Assembly (NCBI RefSeq): GCF_030732985.1
Contig: NZ_JASHJX010000030.1
Coordinates: forward strand, 1 to 52,348
Length of the DNA: 52,348 nt
Direction of reading: 5' to 3'
Source: Nioella sp. MMSF_3534
GTDB taxonomy: Bacteria; Pseudomonadota; Alphaproteobacteria; Rhodobacterales; Rhodobacteraceae
In this document: in pieces, positions 40,738 to 49,360 of the stretch
How positions within the stretch are numbered: position 1 is the stretch's first letter
Layout: each line of letters opens with the position of its first letter
Notes under the pieces: model-generated
Database searches by the model: none
Told to the model about the DNA's origin: nothing
What the model saw: the letters and a program-made list of their open reading frames with translations, nothing else
Position numbers and translations under genes: made by a program

Positions 40738-42048
40738 ATGACCGAACTTCTTGCCATCATCATCTTCCTTGCGGTTCTCTTCTTCCTGCTCGGCACCGGT
40801 GTCTGGGTCGGGATCGCCCTGATGGGTGTGGCCTGGGTCGGTATGGAGCTGTTCACCTCGCGCCCCGTGGGCGACACGATGATCACCACGATCTGGGCCT
40901 CGTCCTCGAGCTGGACCATCACCGCCCTGCCGCTTTTCATCTGGATGGGCGAAATCCTCTACCGAACGCGGCTGTCAGAGGACATGTTCCGCGGGCTGTC
41001 GCCCTGGCTGGCGCGGCTGCCGGGGGGGCTGGTGCATACCAATATCGTGGGCTGCACGGTCTTCGCGGCGGTCTCTGGTTCCTCTGCCGCGACGCTGACC
41101 ACCGTCGGCAAAATGTCGATCCCGGAACTGCGCGCGCGCAAGTACCCGGAACATATTGTCATCGGCACGCTGGCCGGTGCTGCGACGCTTGGCCTGATGA
41201 TCCCACCCTCTCTGGCGCTGATCGTCTATGGCGTGGCGGTGAACCAGTCCATTACCGAACTGTTCTTTGCCGGCGTCTTCCCCGGCCTGGTGCTGGCGCT
41301 GATGTTCATGGGTTATGTCGCCATTTACTCCTTCATGGCGAAGGGCTGGCAGCCGACCTTGGAAACGGCGATGAGTTTTGCCGAGAAGGTCCGCAATTCC
41401 CGGTTCCTCATTCCCGTCATGGTGCTGATCTTCGTGGTGATCGGGTCGATGTATACCGGCACGGCCACCGCGACAGAGGCCGCAGCTATCGGCGTCATCG
41501 GGTCACTGGTTCTGGCGGCAAGCCAGGGGTCCTTGAACTGGGACAGCTTCCGCGAAAGCCTGATGGGGGCGACGCGCACCTCGGCCATGATCATGCTGAT
41601 CCTTGCGGGGGCGGCCTTTCTGAAGCTGTCCATGGGGTTCACCGGGCTGCCGCGTGCGCTGGCCGATGGCATCGCGGCGATGGAGCTGAGCCGGTTCGAA
41701 CTGCTGATGATGCTGCTGGTCTTCTACATCATCCTCGGCATGTTCCTCGATGGCATTTCATCCGTGGTGCTGACCATGGCGGTTGTGGAACCGATGGTGC
41801 TGGAGGCCGGGATCGACCTGATCTGGTTCGGCATCTTCGTCATCGTCGTGGTCGAGATGGCCCAGATCACGCCGCCCATTGGCTTCAACCTCTTCGTGCT
41901 GCAGGGCATGACGGGCCATGAAATGAGCTATATCGCCAAGGCCGCGCTGCCGATGTTCGCGATCATGGTTCTGATGTGCTTCGTGCTGATCTGGTTCCCG
42001 GAGCTGGCGCTGTGGCTGCCGGAATCGATGCGATCGGTTCCACAGTGA
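40738..42048 (+). CDS. TRAP transporter large permease subunit (DctM family)
   Basis: Encodes 436 residues with about 12 membrane segments. Typical DctM stretches are V-F-A-A-V-S-G-S-S-A-A-T-L-T-T-V-G, I-P-P-S-L-A-L-I-V-Y-G, A-T-E-A-A-A-I-G-V and I-T-P-P-I-G-F-N-L-F-V. It is the sodium-driven channel of the importer. GGGAG precedes the ATG, and its stop overlaps the next start (TGATG). Confidence 0.95.
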   Translation: MTELLAIIIFLAVLFFLLGTGVWVGIALMGVAWVGMELFTSRPVGDTMITTIWASSSSWTITALPLFIWMGEILYRTRLSEDMFRGLSPWLARLPGGLVHTNIVGCTVFAAVSGSSAATLTTVGKMSIPELRARKYPEHIVIGTLAGAATLGLMIPPSLALIVYGVAVNQSITELFFAGVFPGLVLALMFMGYVAIYSFMAKGWQPTLETAMSFAEKVRNSRFLIPVMVLIFVVIGSMYTGTATATEAAAIGVIGSLVLAASQGSLNWDSFRESLMGATRTSAMIMLILAGAAFLKLSMGFTGLPRALADGIAAMELSRFELLMMLLVFYIILGMFLDGISSVVLTMAVVEPMVLEAGIDLIWFGIFVIVVVEMAQITPPIGFNLFVLQGMTGHEMSYIAKAALPMFAIMVLMCFVLIWFPELALWLPESMRSVPQ

Positions 42049-42983
42049 TGCAGGCAATCGGGCGGGCGCTGGAGATCTGCGCCCGCCACGGTCGCCTTGT
42101 CCTTGTTGCGGGGCTGGTGGCCGGGATTTCCCTTCCCGATCTGGCGCAGGCCATGCGGCCCCATCTGCCCTGGATGGTGGCCGTTCTGCTGTTCTTCTCG
42201 GCCTTCCGCATCGGCCCGGCGGAAACGCTTGGCCAGTTGACCCGACTTTGGCGGCCCCTGCGCGACGTGGTGGCGCTGCAACTGCTGATGCCGGTTCTGG
42301 GCTTTGCGCTGTTCACGCTGGCAGGCGTCATCGACACGGTGCCCGCGCTGGCGGTGATGCTGATGCTGTCGGCGCCCTCCATCACCGGGGCACCCAATTT
42401 CATGGTGCTCGCGGGCAAGGACCCGGCACCCGCGATGCAGATTCTGATCTTCGGCACGGCGCTGTTCCCGCTGACGGTGCTGCCCATCCTGTGGCTGATG
42501 CAGGGCGCGATGCCGGGGGCGGGGGACGTGCTGGCCGCTGCGGGGCGGCTGGTGCTGGTCGTGGCGCTGGCGGTGGCGCTTGGCTTTGGCGCGCGGGTGT
42601 TGATCTTGCCGCGCCCCGATGCGGGGCAGACCCGTCAACTGGACGGGGTGGGGGTGGTCCTTCTGGCCATTATCGTCATCGGGTTGATGGCGGGGGTCGC
42701 GCCGTTGATCGAGACAGGCTGGCAGGCCGTGGGCTTCTGGCTGGCCGTGGTGTTCGCCGCCAATTTCGGGCTGCAACTGGCCGTGTTCCTGGCCCTGCGC
42801 GCCCGCACGTCGCAGGAGGTGGCGCTGTCGATCATCGCGGGCAACCGCAACGTGGCGCTGTTCCTCGTGGCACTGCCAGCGGCCACGGTTGACGCGCTTC
42901 TGCCCTTCATCGCCTGCTATCAATTCCCGATGTACCTGACACCGCTATTGCTCGGCTGGCTGCACAAGCGGTCAGAGACCTGA
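42048..42983 (+). CDS. Bile acid:sodium symporter (BASS)/arsenite-permease-like membrane transporter
   Basis: Encodes 311 residues with 9-10 membrane segments of the BASS fold: L-M-L-S-A-P-S-I-T-G-A-P-N-F-M near residue 105 and I-I-A-G-N-R-N-V-A-L near residue 265 resemble the crossing motifs of the family. It would move an organic anion with sodium. Its start overlaps the dctM stop, so it is translated with the TRAP genes and may transport the same compound, a product or a counter-solute. Substrate unknown; the family call is fairly secure from topology and motifs. Confidence 0.75.
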   Translation: MQAIGRALEICARHGRLVLVAGLVAGISLPDLAQAMRPHLPWMVAVLLFFSAFRIGPAETLGQLTRLWRPLRDVVALQLLMPVLGFALFTLAGVIDTVPALAVMLMLSAPSITGAPNFMVLAGKDPAPAMQILIFGTALFPLTVLPILWLMQGAMPGAGDVLAAAGRLVLVVALAVALGFGARVLILPRPDAGQTRQLDGVGVVLLAIIVIGLMAGVAPLIETGWQAVGFWLAVVFAANFGLQLAVFLALRARTSQEVALSIIAGNRNVALFLVALPAATVDALLPFIACYQFPMYLTPLLLGWLHKRSET

Positions 42984-43052
42984 GCGCATCGCGCGGCGTG
43001 ACCTTGCGCGCGTTCTCTGCCAAGCTTGCGCATCATTGGGAAGGGACAGGGG

Positions 43053-43901
43053 ATGACGCGCATGGGGCGGGCAGTTGCGGGGCTGGTGTTTCTGGCCATG
43101 GCAGGCTGCGCCGCCGCGCCCATGCCGCCCGATGCGACGCGGGCCGATCCGTCCCGGATTGTTGCCGGATGCTGTCAGGGCGCGGGGCCATACCCGGACT
43201 GGATGATCGCGCTGGCCGATGCCAATGTCGGGACACTGCGCCAGCTTGGATTGATCCAGTTCCGGCCCGGCCGCATGACCACGCAGCCAGAGGCCACGGC
43301 GTTGCTGCAAGGCGCTCTGCGCCCGATGGATCTGGTGTTCTTTCATTCCGACAACCGGGTTTCGGGCCTGCTGATTCCCGGTCAGTTCACCCATGGCGCG
43401 ACCTATATCGGCAACGAGGCGCAACTGCGCGCGGCGGGGCTGTGGCATTTGCCTGCGCTGGTGCCGTTTCACGATCAGATCAGGGCAGGGAACCTCTATC
43501 TAGAGGCGGTAGACGGGGGCGTTCGGCTGGCCCCCGCCGAGGTGGTGCTGGATACCGATGCGGTGGTGGCCCTGCGCCCGCCCCGGTCCACCCGTGCGAC
43601 TTCGCTTCGTCGAGGCATGGCGCAGATGGGCACACCGTTTGACATGCGGTTCGACGCGGGCGACCCGTCAGAGCTGTTCTGCGCCGAGTTGATCGCGCTG
43701 ATGTTCGCCGAGGCCGAGCTGCCCCGCACCCCGGTACCGGGGCGCGAGACGATCCTGATCGACGCGATTGTGGCGGGTGCGTTGACGAGCGATCTGCCCT
43801 TCGATCTGGTGGGCTATGTCGAGGCGACGCCGGGGGGAGGGGCTCGCGTTGCGTCGGTCCGGGATCTGGCCTGGGATCTGCGCCGGAACTGGCCAGAGTG
43901 A
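43053..43901 (+). CDS. YiiX/YebB-like permuted NlpC/P60 amidase, predicted lipoprotein
   Basis: Encodes 282 residues. A short signal peptide ends in L-A-M-A-G-C, a lipobox-like site, so the protein is probably membrane-anchored in the periplasm. The permuted papain-like core is supported by D-L-V-F-F, a histidine in F-T-H-G-A-T-Y-I-G near residue 113 and a nucleophilic Cys in E-L-F-C-A-E-L-I near residue 209, the usual order for the YiiX/C92 family. It may cleave an amide in the cell wall, a lipid or a peptide. The start at 43053 follows a GGGACAGGG site. Its stop faces bhcD 8 bases away; it seems unrelated to the transporter upstream. Confidence 0.82.
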   Translation: MTRMGRAVAGLVFLAMAGCAAAPMPPDATRADPSRIVAGCCQGAGPYPDWMIALADANVGTLRQLGLIQFRPGRMTTQPEATALLQGALRPMDLVFFHSDNRVSGLLIPGQFTHGATYIGNEAQLRAAGLWHLPALVPFHDQIRAGNLYLEAVDGGVRLAPAEVVLDTDAVVALRPPRSTRATSLRRGMAQMGTPFDMRFDAGDPSELFCAELIALMFAEAELPRTPVPGRETILIDAIVAGALTSDLPFDLVGYVEATPGGGARVASVRDLAWDLRRNWPE

Positions 43902-43908
43902 GCCGCGC

Positions 43909-44874
43909 TTACAGATCGACCTCGATGGCAACACCCTTTTCGACCGCCAGATCGACCAGGGCGGCGGACACCGCCAGATCCTGAAGCCCGACACCGGTGC
44001 CGTCAAACAGCGTGATCTCATCCGCCGAGCTGCGTCCCGGATGGCTGCCATTGATCACCGCGCCGATCTGGGAAACATCGGCTTCCGTGATCAGCCCCGC
44101 AGCAATCGCGTGCTGGCATTCCCCGATGGAGATCGACTGCGCCACTTCATCCGTGAACAGCGTGGCGCGCGCGACCAGGTCGGCGCTGGCTTCCTGTTTG
44201 CCCTTCGTGTCGGTGCCCATGCAGGCGATATGCGTACCGGGGCTGACATGGTGTTCCAGCAGGATCGGGGCGAAGCTGGAGGTGATCGTGATGATCACGT
44301 CGGCCTCAACCAGCCCGTCAAGCTCGACCGCCTCGAAGGGCAGCCCCGCCTCTGCGGCGACCTTTTCCAGATTGGCCAGCATCTCGGGGTGATAGTTCCA
44401 GCCGATCACCTTCTCGAACGGGCGCTGCTCCAACGCGGCGCGCAGCTGGAAGCTGGCCTGATGACCGGCGCCGACCATGCCCATCACGCGGGCATCCTTG
44501 CGGGCCAGATGGTTGATCGACACCGAAGACGCGGCGGCGGTGCGCAGCGCGGTGGAGTAGTTGCCCCCTACCATGGCGCGCACCATGCCGGTATCGGGAT
44601 CGAACAGAAAAACGGTGGACTGATGGTTGATGATGCCATGCGTGTCGAGATTGTGGGGCCAGTAGCCCCCGGCCTTGAGGCCAAGCGATCCACCAACGCG
44701 GTCGAAGCCGCCCTTGAAGCCGTAAAGCGCATCTTCATGGCCGATGGCTTCGCGGATGACAGGGAAGTTGTAGGCATCGCCCGACGCCATGGCGGCAAAG
44801 ACGTTTTCGACCGCCTTGTAAGAGGCGTCGCGCGTCAGCAAGTCGGGGATTACGCGTTCTGGAACGATGATCAT
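43909..44874 (-). CDS. bhcD: Iminosuccinate reductase of the beta-hydroxyaspartate cycle (ornithine cyclodeaminase family)
   Basis: Encodes 321 residues of the ornithine cyclodeaminase/mu-crystallin family, with the NAD-binding G-M-V-G-A-G-H-Q-A-S and the conserved K-A-G-G-Y-W, G-x-D-T-x-G-K-Q-E and D-G-T-G-V-G-L-Q-D segments. In the beta-hydroxyaspartate cycle BhcD reduces iminosuccinate to aspartate with NADH, regenerating the amino donor. The position after bhcA-B-C with a divergent IclR gene is the published layout (Paracoccus denitrificans), which decides the call over a simple cyclodeaminase. A hairpin separates it from bhcC. Confidence 0.9.
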   Translation of the reverse strand: MIIVPERVIPDLLTRDASYKAVENVFAAMASGDAYNFPVIREAIGHEDALYGFKGGFDRVGGSLGLKAGGYWPHNLDTHGIINHQSTVFLFDPDTGMVRAMVGGNYSTALRTAAASSVSINHLARKDARVMGMVGAGHQASFQLRAALEQRPFEKVIGWNYHPEMLANLEKVAAEAGLPFEAVELDGLVEADVIITITSSFAPILLEHHVSPGTHIACMGTDTKGKQEASADLVARATLFTDEVAQSISIGECQHAIAAGLITEADVSQIGAVINGSHPGRSSADEITLFDGTGVGLQDLAVSAALVDLAVEKGVAIEVDL

Positions 44875-44901
44875 GGCAGGTGCTTTCTGGGGGTTGGGGG
44901 G

Positions 44902-44924
44902 CGGGGCCGGTCGGGCCGACCCCG
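44902..44924 (-). repeat. Intercistronic hairpin between bhcC and bhcD
   Basis: On the coding strand CGGGGTCGG pairs with CCGGCCCCG (nine pairs including one G-T) around a 5-base loop in the 72-base gap between bhcC and bhcD. No T-run follows. It could lower bhcD expression relative to bhcABC or stabilise the upstream message. Confidence 0.6.
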
Positions 44925-44946
44925 TCTAAGTCGCTATGGGCAGAGA

Positions 44947-46110
44947 TCAGAACGCCTTGCCACGGGCCGACACGGGCCAGAGCGCTTCGACCTTGCCGTT
45001 CCGAACGCCCACATACCAATCATGGACATTGCAGGTCGGGTCGCAATGGCCCGGCACCAGCCGCAGCTTGTCATTGACCTTCAGCGCGCCTTTGGGGTCG
45101 CTGACGACGCCATGTTCATCCGAGCATTTGACGTATTCCACATCGTCCCGCCCAAAAACGACCGGCAGCCCGCTATCGACCGATTGCGCCTTGAGGCCAG
45201 CATCCACAATCGCCTTGTCGGCCTTGGCATGGCTCATGACAGAGGTCAGAATGAACAGGGCGTTCTCCCACTCACCCCGGTCGATGCGCTGGCCGTTTTC
45301 ATCGAGGATACGACCGTAATCGGCATCCATGAAGGCGTAGGATCCGCATTGCAGTTCGTTGTAAACCCCTGAATTGCTTTCGAAATAATAGGACCCGGTG
45401 CCGCCGCCAGAGACCAGTTCCGGCTCCAGCCCGTTGGCCTTCAACCCCTGAACGGCATCCTCGACCATGGCAATTGCCGCATCCAGCTTGGCCTTGCGGT
45501 CCTCAAACTTGTCCATGTGCTGCATGGCGCCCTGATAGGCCTGGATGCCGGTGAATTTCAGCCCCGGCGCGGCGTCAACGGCCTTGGCGATGGTCACCAC
45601 GTCCTCGGTGCGCGTCACCCCGCAGCGCCCGGCGCCGCAGTCGATCTCGACGAAGACCTCCAGCTCGGTGCCATGCTTTTCCGCCGCCGCCGACAGCTCT
45701 GCCACATTGTCCGGATCGTCCACGCAAACGATGATCCGGCTGCCCAGTTTCGGCAGACGCGCCAGACGGTCGATCTTGGCGGGGTCGCGCACCTGGTTCG
45801 AGACCAGCACATCCTTGATGCCGCCGCGCACGAAGACCTCGGCCTCGCTGACCTTCTGGCAGCAGACCCCAACGGCCCCGCCCAGGCTTTCCTGCAGCTT
45901 CTGCACATCCACGGATTTGTGCATCTTGCCATGGCTGCGATGGCGCATGCCGTGGGCCTTGGCATAGTCGCCCATCTTCTTCACGTTGCGTTCCAGCGCG
46001 TCGAGATCGAGGATCAGGCAGGGCGTCTGGATGTCGGCCTCGTTCATGCCGGGCTTGGCGGGGATGTCGAAGCCAACGTCGTAAGCGTCGAGATTGGTCA
46101 GGTCTTTCAT
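44947..46110 (-). CDS. bhcC: Beta-hydroxyaspartate aldolase of the beta-hydroxyaspartate cycle (D-threonine aldolase family)
   Basis: Encodes 387 residues of the PLP-dependent D-threonine aldolase/alanine racemase-barrel family. The Schiff-base Lys is in R-S-H-G-K-M-H-K near residue 62, and the metal site is the C-terminal P-G-H-C-D-P-T-C-N. BhcC condenses glycine with glyoxylate to (2R,3S)-beta-hydroxyaspartate, the carbon-joining step of the cycle. AAGGAG precedes the ATG, 39 bases after bhcB. The name comes from both family and the characteristic four-gene order. Confidence 0.93.
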   Translation of the reverse strand: MKDLTNLDAYDVGFDIPAKPGMNEADIQTPCLILDLDALERNVKKMGDYAKAHGMRHRSHGKMHKSVDVQKLQESLGGAVGVCCQKVSEAEVFVRGGIKDVLVSNQVRDPAKIDRLARLPKLGSRIIVCVDDPDNVAELSAAAEKHGTELEVFVEIDCGAGRCGVTRTEDVVTIAKAVDAAPGLKFTGIQAYQGAMQHMDKFEDRKAKLDAAIAMVEDAVQGLKANGLEPELVSGGGTGSYYFESNSGVYNELQCGSYAFMDADYGRILDENGQRIDRGEWENALFILTSVMSHAKADKAIVDAGLKAQSVDSGLPVVFGRDDVEYVKCSDEHGVVSDPKGALKVNDKLRLVPGHCDPTCNVHDWYVGVRNGKVEALWPVSARGKAF

Positions 46111-46140
46111 GATGTACTCCTTCGTTGGATGGGGGCGTAG

Positions 46141-46159
46141 GGTGGGCTGTTAGCCCACC
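46141..46159 (-). repeat. Hairpin overlapping the bhcB stop codon
   Basis: GGTGGGCT and AGCCCACC form a perfect 8-base-pair stem with a 3-base loop; the bhcB stop lies within it. It may be a processing or stabilising element between bhcB and bhcC. It lacks a T-run. Confidence 0.5.
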
Positions 46160-47124
46160 ATCCACGGCAACCGGTCCAGATCGACGTTGCCGCCGGTGAT
46201 GATGACACCGACGCGGCGGCCGGCATAGATGTCGCGGTTCCTTAAAATCGTGGCCAACGGCACGGCGCTGGAGGGTTCCATCACCACGCGCAGCGTTTTC
46301 CAGGTCAGCTTCATCGCGTCGATGATCTCCTGTTCGGATGCGGTCTGCACATCGGTCACGAAGCGCGAAACGAAATGCCAGGTGTTTTCCTTGAGCGGCA
46401 CTTTCAGCCCGTCGGCGATGGTCTCGGGCGCGTCATCGGCGATGATATGACCGGCGCGGAAGCTGCGGGCGGCGTCGTCGGCCTGTTCCGGTTCGGCGGC
46501 GTAAATCGCGGTTTCGGGCGAAAGGTTTGACAGCGTCAGGCAGGTGCCCGAGATCATGCCACCGCCCCCAATCGGGGCCACGACCGCATCGAGCCCGCCG
46601 GTCTGCTCCAGCAGTTCCGCCGAACAGGTCGCCTGACCCGCGATCACGCGCGGATCGTTATAGGGATGGACGAACTCGCCCCCCGTGCGCGCCTGAACCT
46701 CGGCAAAGACCGCCTCTCGGCTGCTGGTCGAGGGCTCGCATTCGGTGATGATGCCCCCGTAGCGGCGCACAGCGTCTTTCTTGGCCTGCGGCGCGGTGCG
46801 GGGCATCACCACATTGCAGGGAATGCCCCGCCGCCCCGCCGCGTAAGACAGCGACAGCGCGTGGTTGCCGGAGCTGTGGGTGCAGACGCCCGCCGCGGCC
46901 ATCTCCTCAGACAGCCCGAACACCGCGTTACAGGCCCCGCGCACCTTGAAGGCCCCGGCCTCCTGCAAATTCTCGCATTTGAAGAACAGCTCGGCCCCGG
47001 TCAACTCGTTCAGGAATTCCGACTGCAAGACGGGTGTGCGACGGATATGCGGCCTGATCCGCTCATGCGCGGCGCGCATGTCGTCGATGGTCAGGGTCTC
47101 AACGGCTGTGGTTGCGTCCAGCAT
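46150..47124 (-). CDS. bhcB: Beta-hydroxyaspartate dehydratase of the beta-hydroxyaspartate cycle (serine/threonine dehydratase family)
   Basis: Encodes 324 residues of fold type II PLP enzymes. The PLP Lys is in G-A-F-K-V-R-G-A near residue 60, the phosphate-binding loop is G-G-G-G-M, and the S-S-G-N-H-A motif near residue 83 is intact. BhcB removes water from beta-hydroxyaspartate to give iminosuccinate. I choose the ATG at 47124 because AGGAGG lies 6 bases ahead; the ATG at 47139 overlaps the bhcA stop but lacks such a site. Context, rather than motifs alone, separates it from threonine dehydratase or serine racemase. Confidence 0.92.
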   Translation of the reverse strand: MLDATTAVETLTIDDMRAAHERIRPHIRRTPVLQSEFLNELTGAELFFKCENLQEAGAFKVRGACNAVFGLSEEMAAAGVCTHSSGNHALSLSYAAGRRGIPCNVVMPRTAPQAKKDAVRRYGGIITECEPSTSSREAVFAEVQARTGGEFVHPYNDPRVIAGQATCSAELLEQTGGLDAVVAPIGGGGMISGTCLTLSNLSPETAIYAAEPEQADDAARSFRAGHIIADDAPETIADGLKVPLKENTWHFVSRFVTDVQTASEQEIIDAMKLTWKTLRVVMEPSSAVPLATILRNRDIYAGRRVGVIITGGNVDLDRLPWMVG

Positions 47125-47135
47125 CTTGGGCCTCC

Positions 47136-48326
47136 TCATGCTGCCGATTTCAGGGCGTCGGCGCGGCTGGCGCGGAAGTATTCCTGCGCTGCCGCCACGC
47201 CGGAGCCGAGCGTGATCGGATAGTCCAGATCGGCCATGGCCATCTCGATCGTGGCCAGTCCCGACAGCACCATGACATCGGTCAGGCTGCCCAGATGGCC
47301 GATGCGGAAGGCCTTGCCGTTCATCTGCCCCAGACCGATGCCGAAGCTGACGCCATAGGCGGTGAAGGCATGATCTGTCAGGGCGTTGCTGTCGAACCCG
47401 TCCGGCACGTAGATCGCGCTGACGGTGTCGGAATAGAGGTCCGGCGACTGCGCGACCAGCCTCAATCCCCAGGCATCAATCGCCCGGCGCACGCCTTCGG
47501 CCAGCCGGTGGTGGCGGGCGTAGACATTGTCCAACCCTTCCTCGAACAGCATCTTCAGGCTTTCCCGCAGCCCGTAGATCAGTTGCAGGGGCGGGGTGTA
47601 AGGGAAGCCGCCCGAGGCATTGGCGGTCATCATGTCGCGGAAGTCGAAGAAGGTGCGGGGCAGGGTGGCCGTTTCCATCGCGGCCAGCGCCTTGGGGCTG
47701 ACGCAGAGGATCGCCATGCCGGTGGCCAGCATGAAGCCCTTCTGCGACCCGGACACCGCGATATCCACGCCCCAGGCGTCGAAATTGAAGGGCATCGAGG
47801 CCAGCGAACTGACGCAATCAACGAAGAGCATCGCGGGATGGCCCGCCGCATCCATCGCCCGGCGCACGGCGGCAATGTCCGAGACGACGCCGGTCGCGGT
47901 TTCGTTATGGGTGACCAGAACGGCCTTGATCTGGTGGGCGCTGTCGGCACTCAACGCGGCCTCGAACGCATCGGCAGGCGCCCCTGCGCCCCAATCGCAG
48001 TCGATCACCTGAACCTCCAGCCCGTGGCGCTGGCACAGGTCGATCCAGCGATGGCTGAACATGCCGTAACGCGCCACAAGAACCCGGTCGCCGGGCGACA
48101 GCGTGTTGGTAACGGATGCCTCCCACCCGCCGGTGCCGCTGGAGGGGAAGGTGATGATTGTGCCCTCTGTGCTGCCGAAAACGCGCTTCGTGTCCTCCAG
48201 CACTGGCGCGAAGGTCTCGACGAAATCGGGCGCGCGGTGGTCCTGCGTCTGCACATGCATCGCAAGGCGCAGCCGGTCGGGCATGTTGGTGGGGCCGGGA
48301 ATGAAGATCGGGTTCTGGGTCGACAT
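47136..48326 (-). CDS. bhcA: Aspartate-glyoxylate aminotransferase of the beta-hydroxyaspartate cycle
   Basis: Encodes 396 residues of the class V aminotransferase family (alanine/serine-glyoxylate type). F-I-P-G-P-T-N-M-P at the start, S-S-G-T-G-G-W-E-A for the PLP phosphate, V-D-C-V-S-S near residue 154 and the PLP Lys in S-G-S-Q-K-G-F near residue 195 are all present. BhcA moves the amino group of aspartate to glyoxylate, giving glycine and oxaloacetate, the net product of the cycle. It is the first bhc gene, with GGAGG before the ATG. The promoter region is shared with bhcR. Confidence 0.94.
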   Translation of the reverse strand: MSTQNPIFIPGPTNMPDRLRLAMHVQTQDHRAPDFVETFAPVLEDTKRVFGSTEGTIITFPSSGTGGWEASVTNTLSPGDRVLVARYGMFSHRWIDLCQRHGLEVQVIDCDWGAGAPADAFEAALSADSAHQIKAVLVTHNETATGVVSDIAAVRRAMDAAGHPAMLFVDCVSSLASMPFNFDAWGVDIAVSGSQKGFMLATGMAILCVSPKALAAMETATLPRTFFDFRDMMTANASGGFPYTPPLQLIYGLRESLKMLFEEGLDNVYARHHRLAEGVRRAIDAWGLRLVAQSPDLYSDTVSAIYVPDGFDSNALTDHAFTAYGVSFGIGLGQMNGKAFRIGHLGSLTDVMVLSGLATIEMAMADLDYPITLGSGVAAAQEYFRASRADALKSAA

Positions 48327-48378
48327 GGGGGTTCCTCCGCTATGCCCACAGGATCGGGCAGGGCGCGGGGTTTTGCAA

Positions 48379-48473
48379 TTTTCTCAGAAAAGGTTTTTGA
48401 AGGGGGTGAGGAGCACGCAAACCAATTGTATTACAAGGAAAAATATTTATCGCAAAAAACGGAAAATAATTCC
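48379..48473. promoter_or_regulatory. bhcA-bhcR divergent promoter region with two dyads
   Basis: The 215-base gap between bhcA and bhcR is A+T-rich and carries a perfect 13-base palindrome TTTTCTCAGAAAA (48379-48391, 53 bases ahead of bhcA) and a second dyad GGAA-5-TTCC (48461-48473, 69 bases ahead of bhcR). The second resembles the GGAAAT/ATTTCC operators of IclR-family regulators. Either could be the BhcR site; binding by BhcR, which is known to sense glyoxylate, is inferred. Confidence 0.5.
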
Positions 48474-48541
48474 ATAATGAGTGGATGGGCGCGCAGGCCC
48501 CGTTTATCACTCCCGGATTCGCACCCCAGAAAGGCCCCGAT

Positions 48542-49360
48542 ATGGCAGATCAGAAACGCGCCCGCGGGCGGCCCAAATCGCAGTTCAGGGAAAGCTCTGC
48601 CAGCACATTGAATTCGCTCGACCGGGCGCTCGGGCTGCTGACCACGCTGGCGCAGGCGGAACGGGCGACGCTGACCGATCTGGCGCTGTCGGCGGGTGTG
48701 CCCACGGCCACCACGCACCGCATCCTGACCACCCTGCAAAAGCGGGGTTTCGTCAGTTTCGACGAGGACCGGCAGGACTGGATGATCGGGCTGGAGGCCT
48801 ATCGCACTGGCGTCTCTTACCTGTCCCGCAACGGCATCGTGGAGGCCGGGCAGGTGATCCTGCCGCAGCTGATGCGCGAAACGGCAGAGACCGCGAACCT
48901 TGCCGTGCCGGACGGGGCCGAGGTGGTCTTTGTCGGGCAGGTGGAAACCAAGAACCCGGTGCGCGCCTTCTTCCCGCCCGGTGCGCGCACGCCGATGCAT
49001 GCCTCGGGCACCGGCAAGGCGATTCTGGCGGCGATGGCGGAGGATCAGGCGCAGAAACTGTTGCAGGGGGCGGGGTTGCAGCGGTTCACCGATAACACTC
49101 TGTCCACCCCTGCCGCCCTGTTCGACGACCTCGCGCTGACCCGCGCGCGGGGCTTTTCCTTTGATCGGGAGGAACGGTTCGCGGGCATGTCCTGCGTGGG
49201 GGCCGCGATCTTTGATGAAAACGGGCTGCCTTGCGCCGGTGTCTCCGTCTCCGGCCCCGATGCGCGGTTCGATGCGGGCAGCGTTGCAGGGTTCGGCGCC
49301 GCCGTGGCCCGTGCGGCGCGAGAGATCACCCGGATCAGCGGCGGGCGCATGCCCGGCTGA
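48542..49360 (+). CDS. bhcR: IclR-family regulator of the beta-hydroxyaspartate cycle genes
   Basis: Encodes 272 residues: an N-terminal winged helix (residues about 20-80, with L-T-D-L-A-L-S-A-G-V-P-T-A-T-T-H-R-I-L) and an IclR effector domain with the conserved H-A-S-G-T-G-K-A-I-L and G-M-S-C-V-G-A-A-I-F. A basic G-R-P-K tract precedes the helix. BhcR activates or derepresses bhcABCD in response to glyoxylate in Paracoccus. It is divergent from bhcA. I use the ATG at 48542 (AAAGG ahead); 48485 is an upstream alternative without a good site. Its stop directly abuts the hemP stop. Confidence 0.92.
   Translation: MADQKRARGRPKSQFRESSASTLNSLDRALGLLTTLAQAERATLTDLALSAGVPTATTHRILTTLQKRGFVSFDEDRQDWMIGLEAYRTGVSYLSRNGIVEAGQVILPQLMRETAETANLAVPDGAEVVFVGQVETKNPVRAFFPPGARTPMHASGTGKAILAAMAEDQAQKLLQGAGLQRFTDNTLSTPAALFDDLALTRARGFSFDREERFAGMSCVGAAIFDENGLPCAGVSVSGPDARFDAGSVAGFGAAVARAAREITRISGGRMPG

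Noticed and set aside
43909-44874. Ornithine cyclodeaminase or alanine dehydrogenase as the name for bhcD
   Set aside because: The family is the same, but the four-gene bhc order with divergent IclR regulator makes iminosuccinate reductase the better call.
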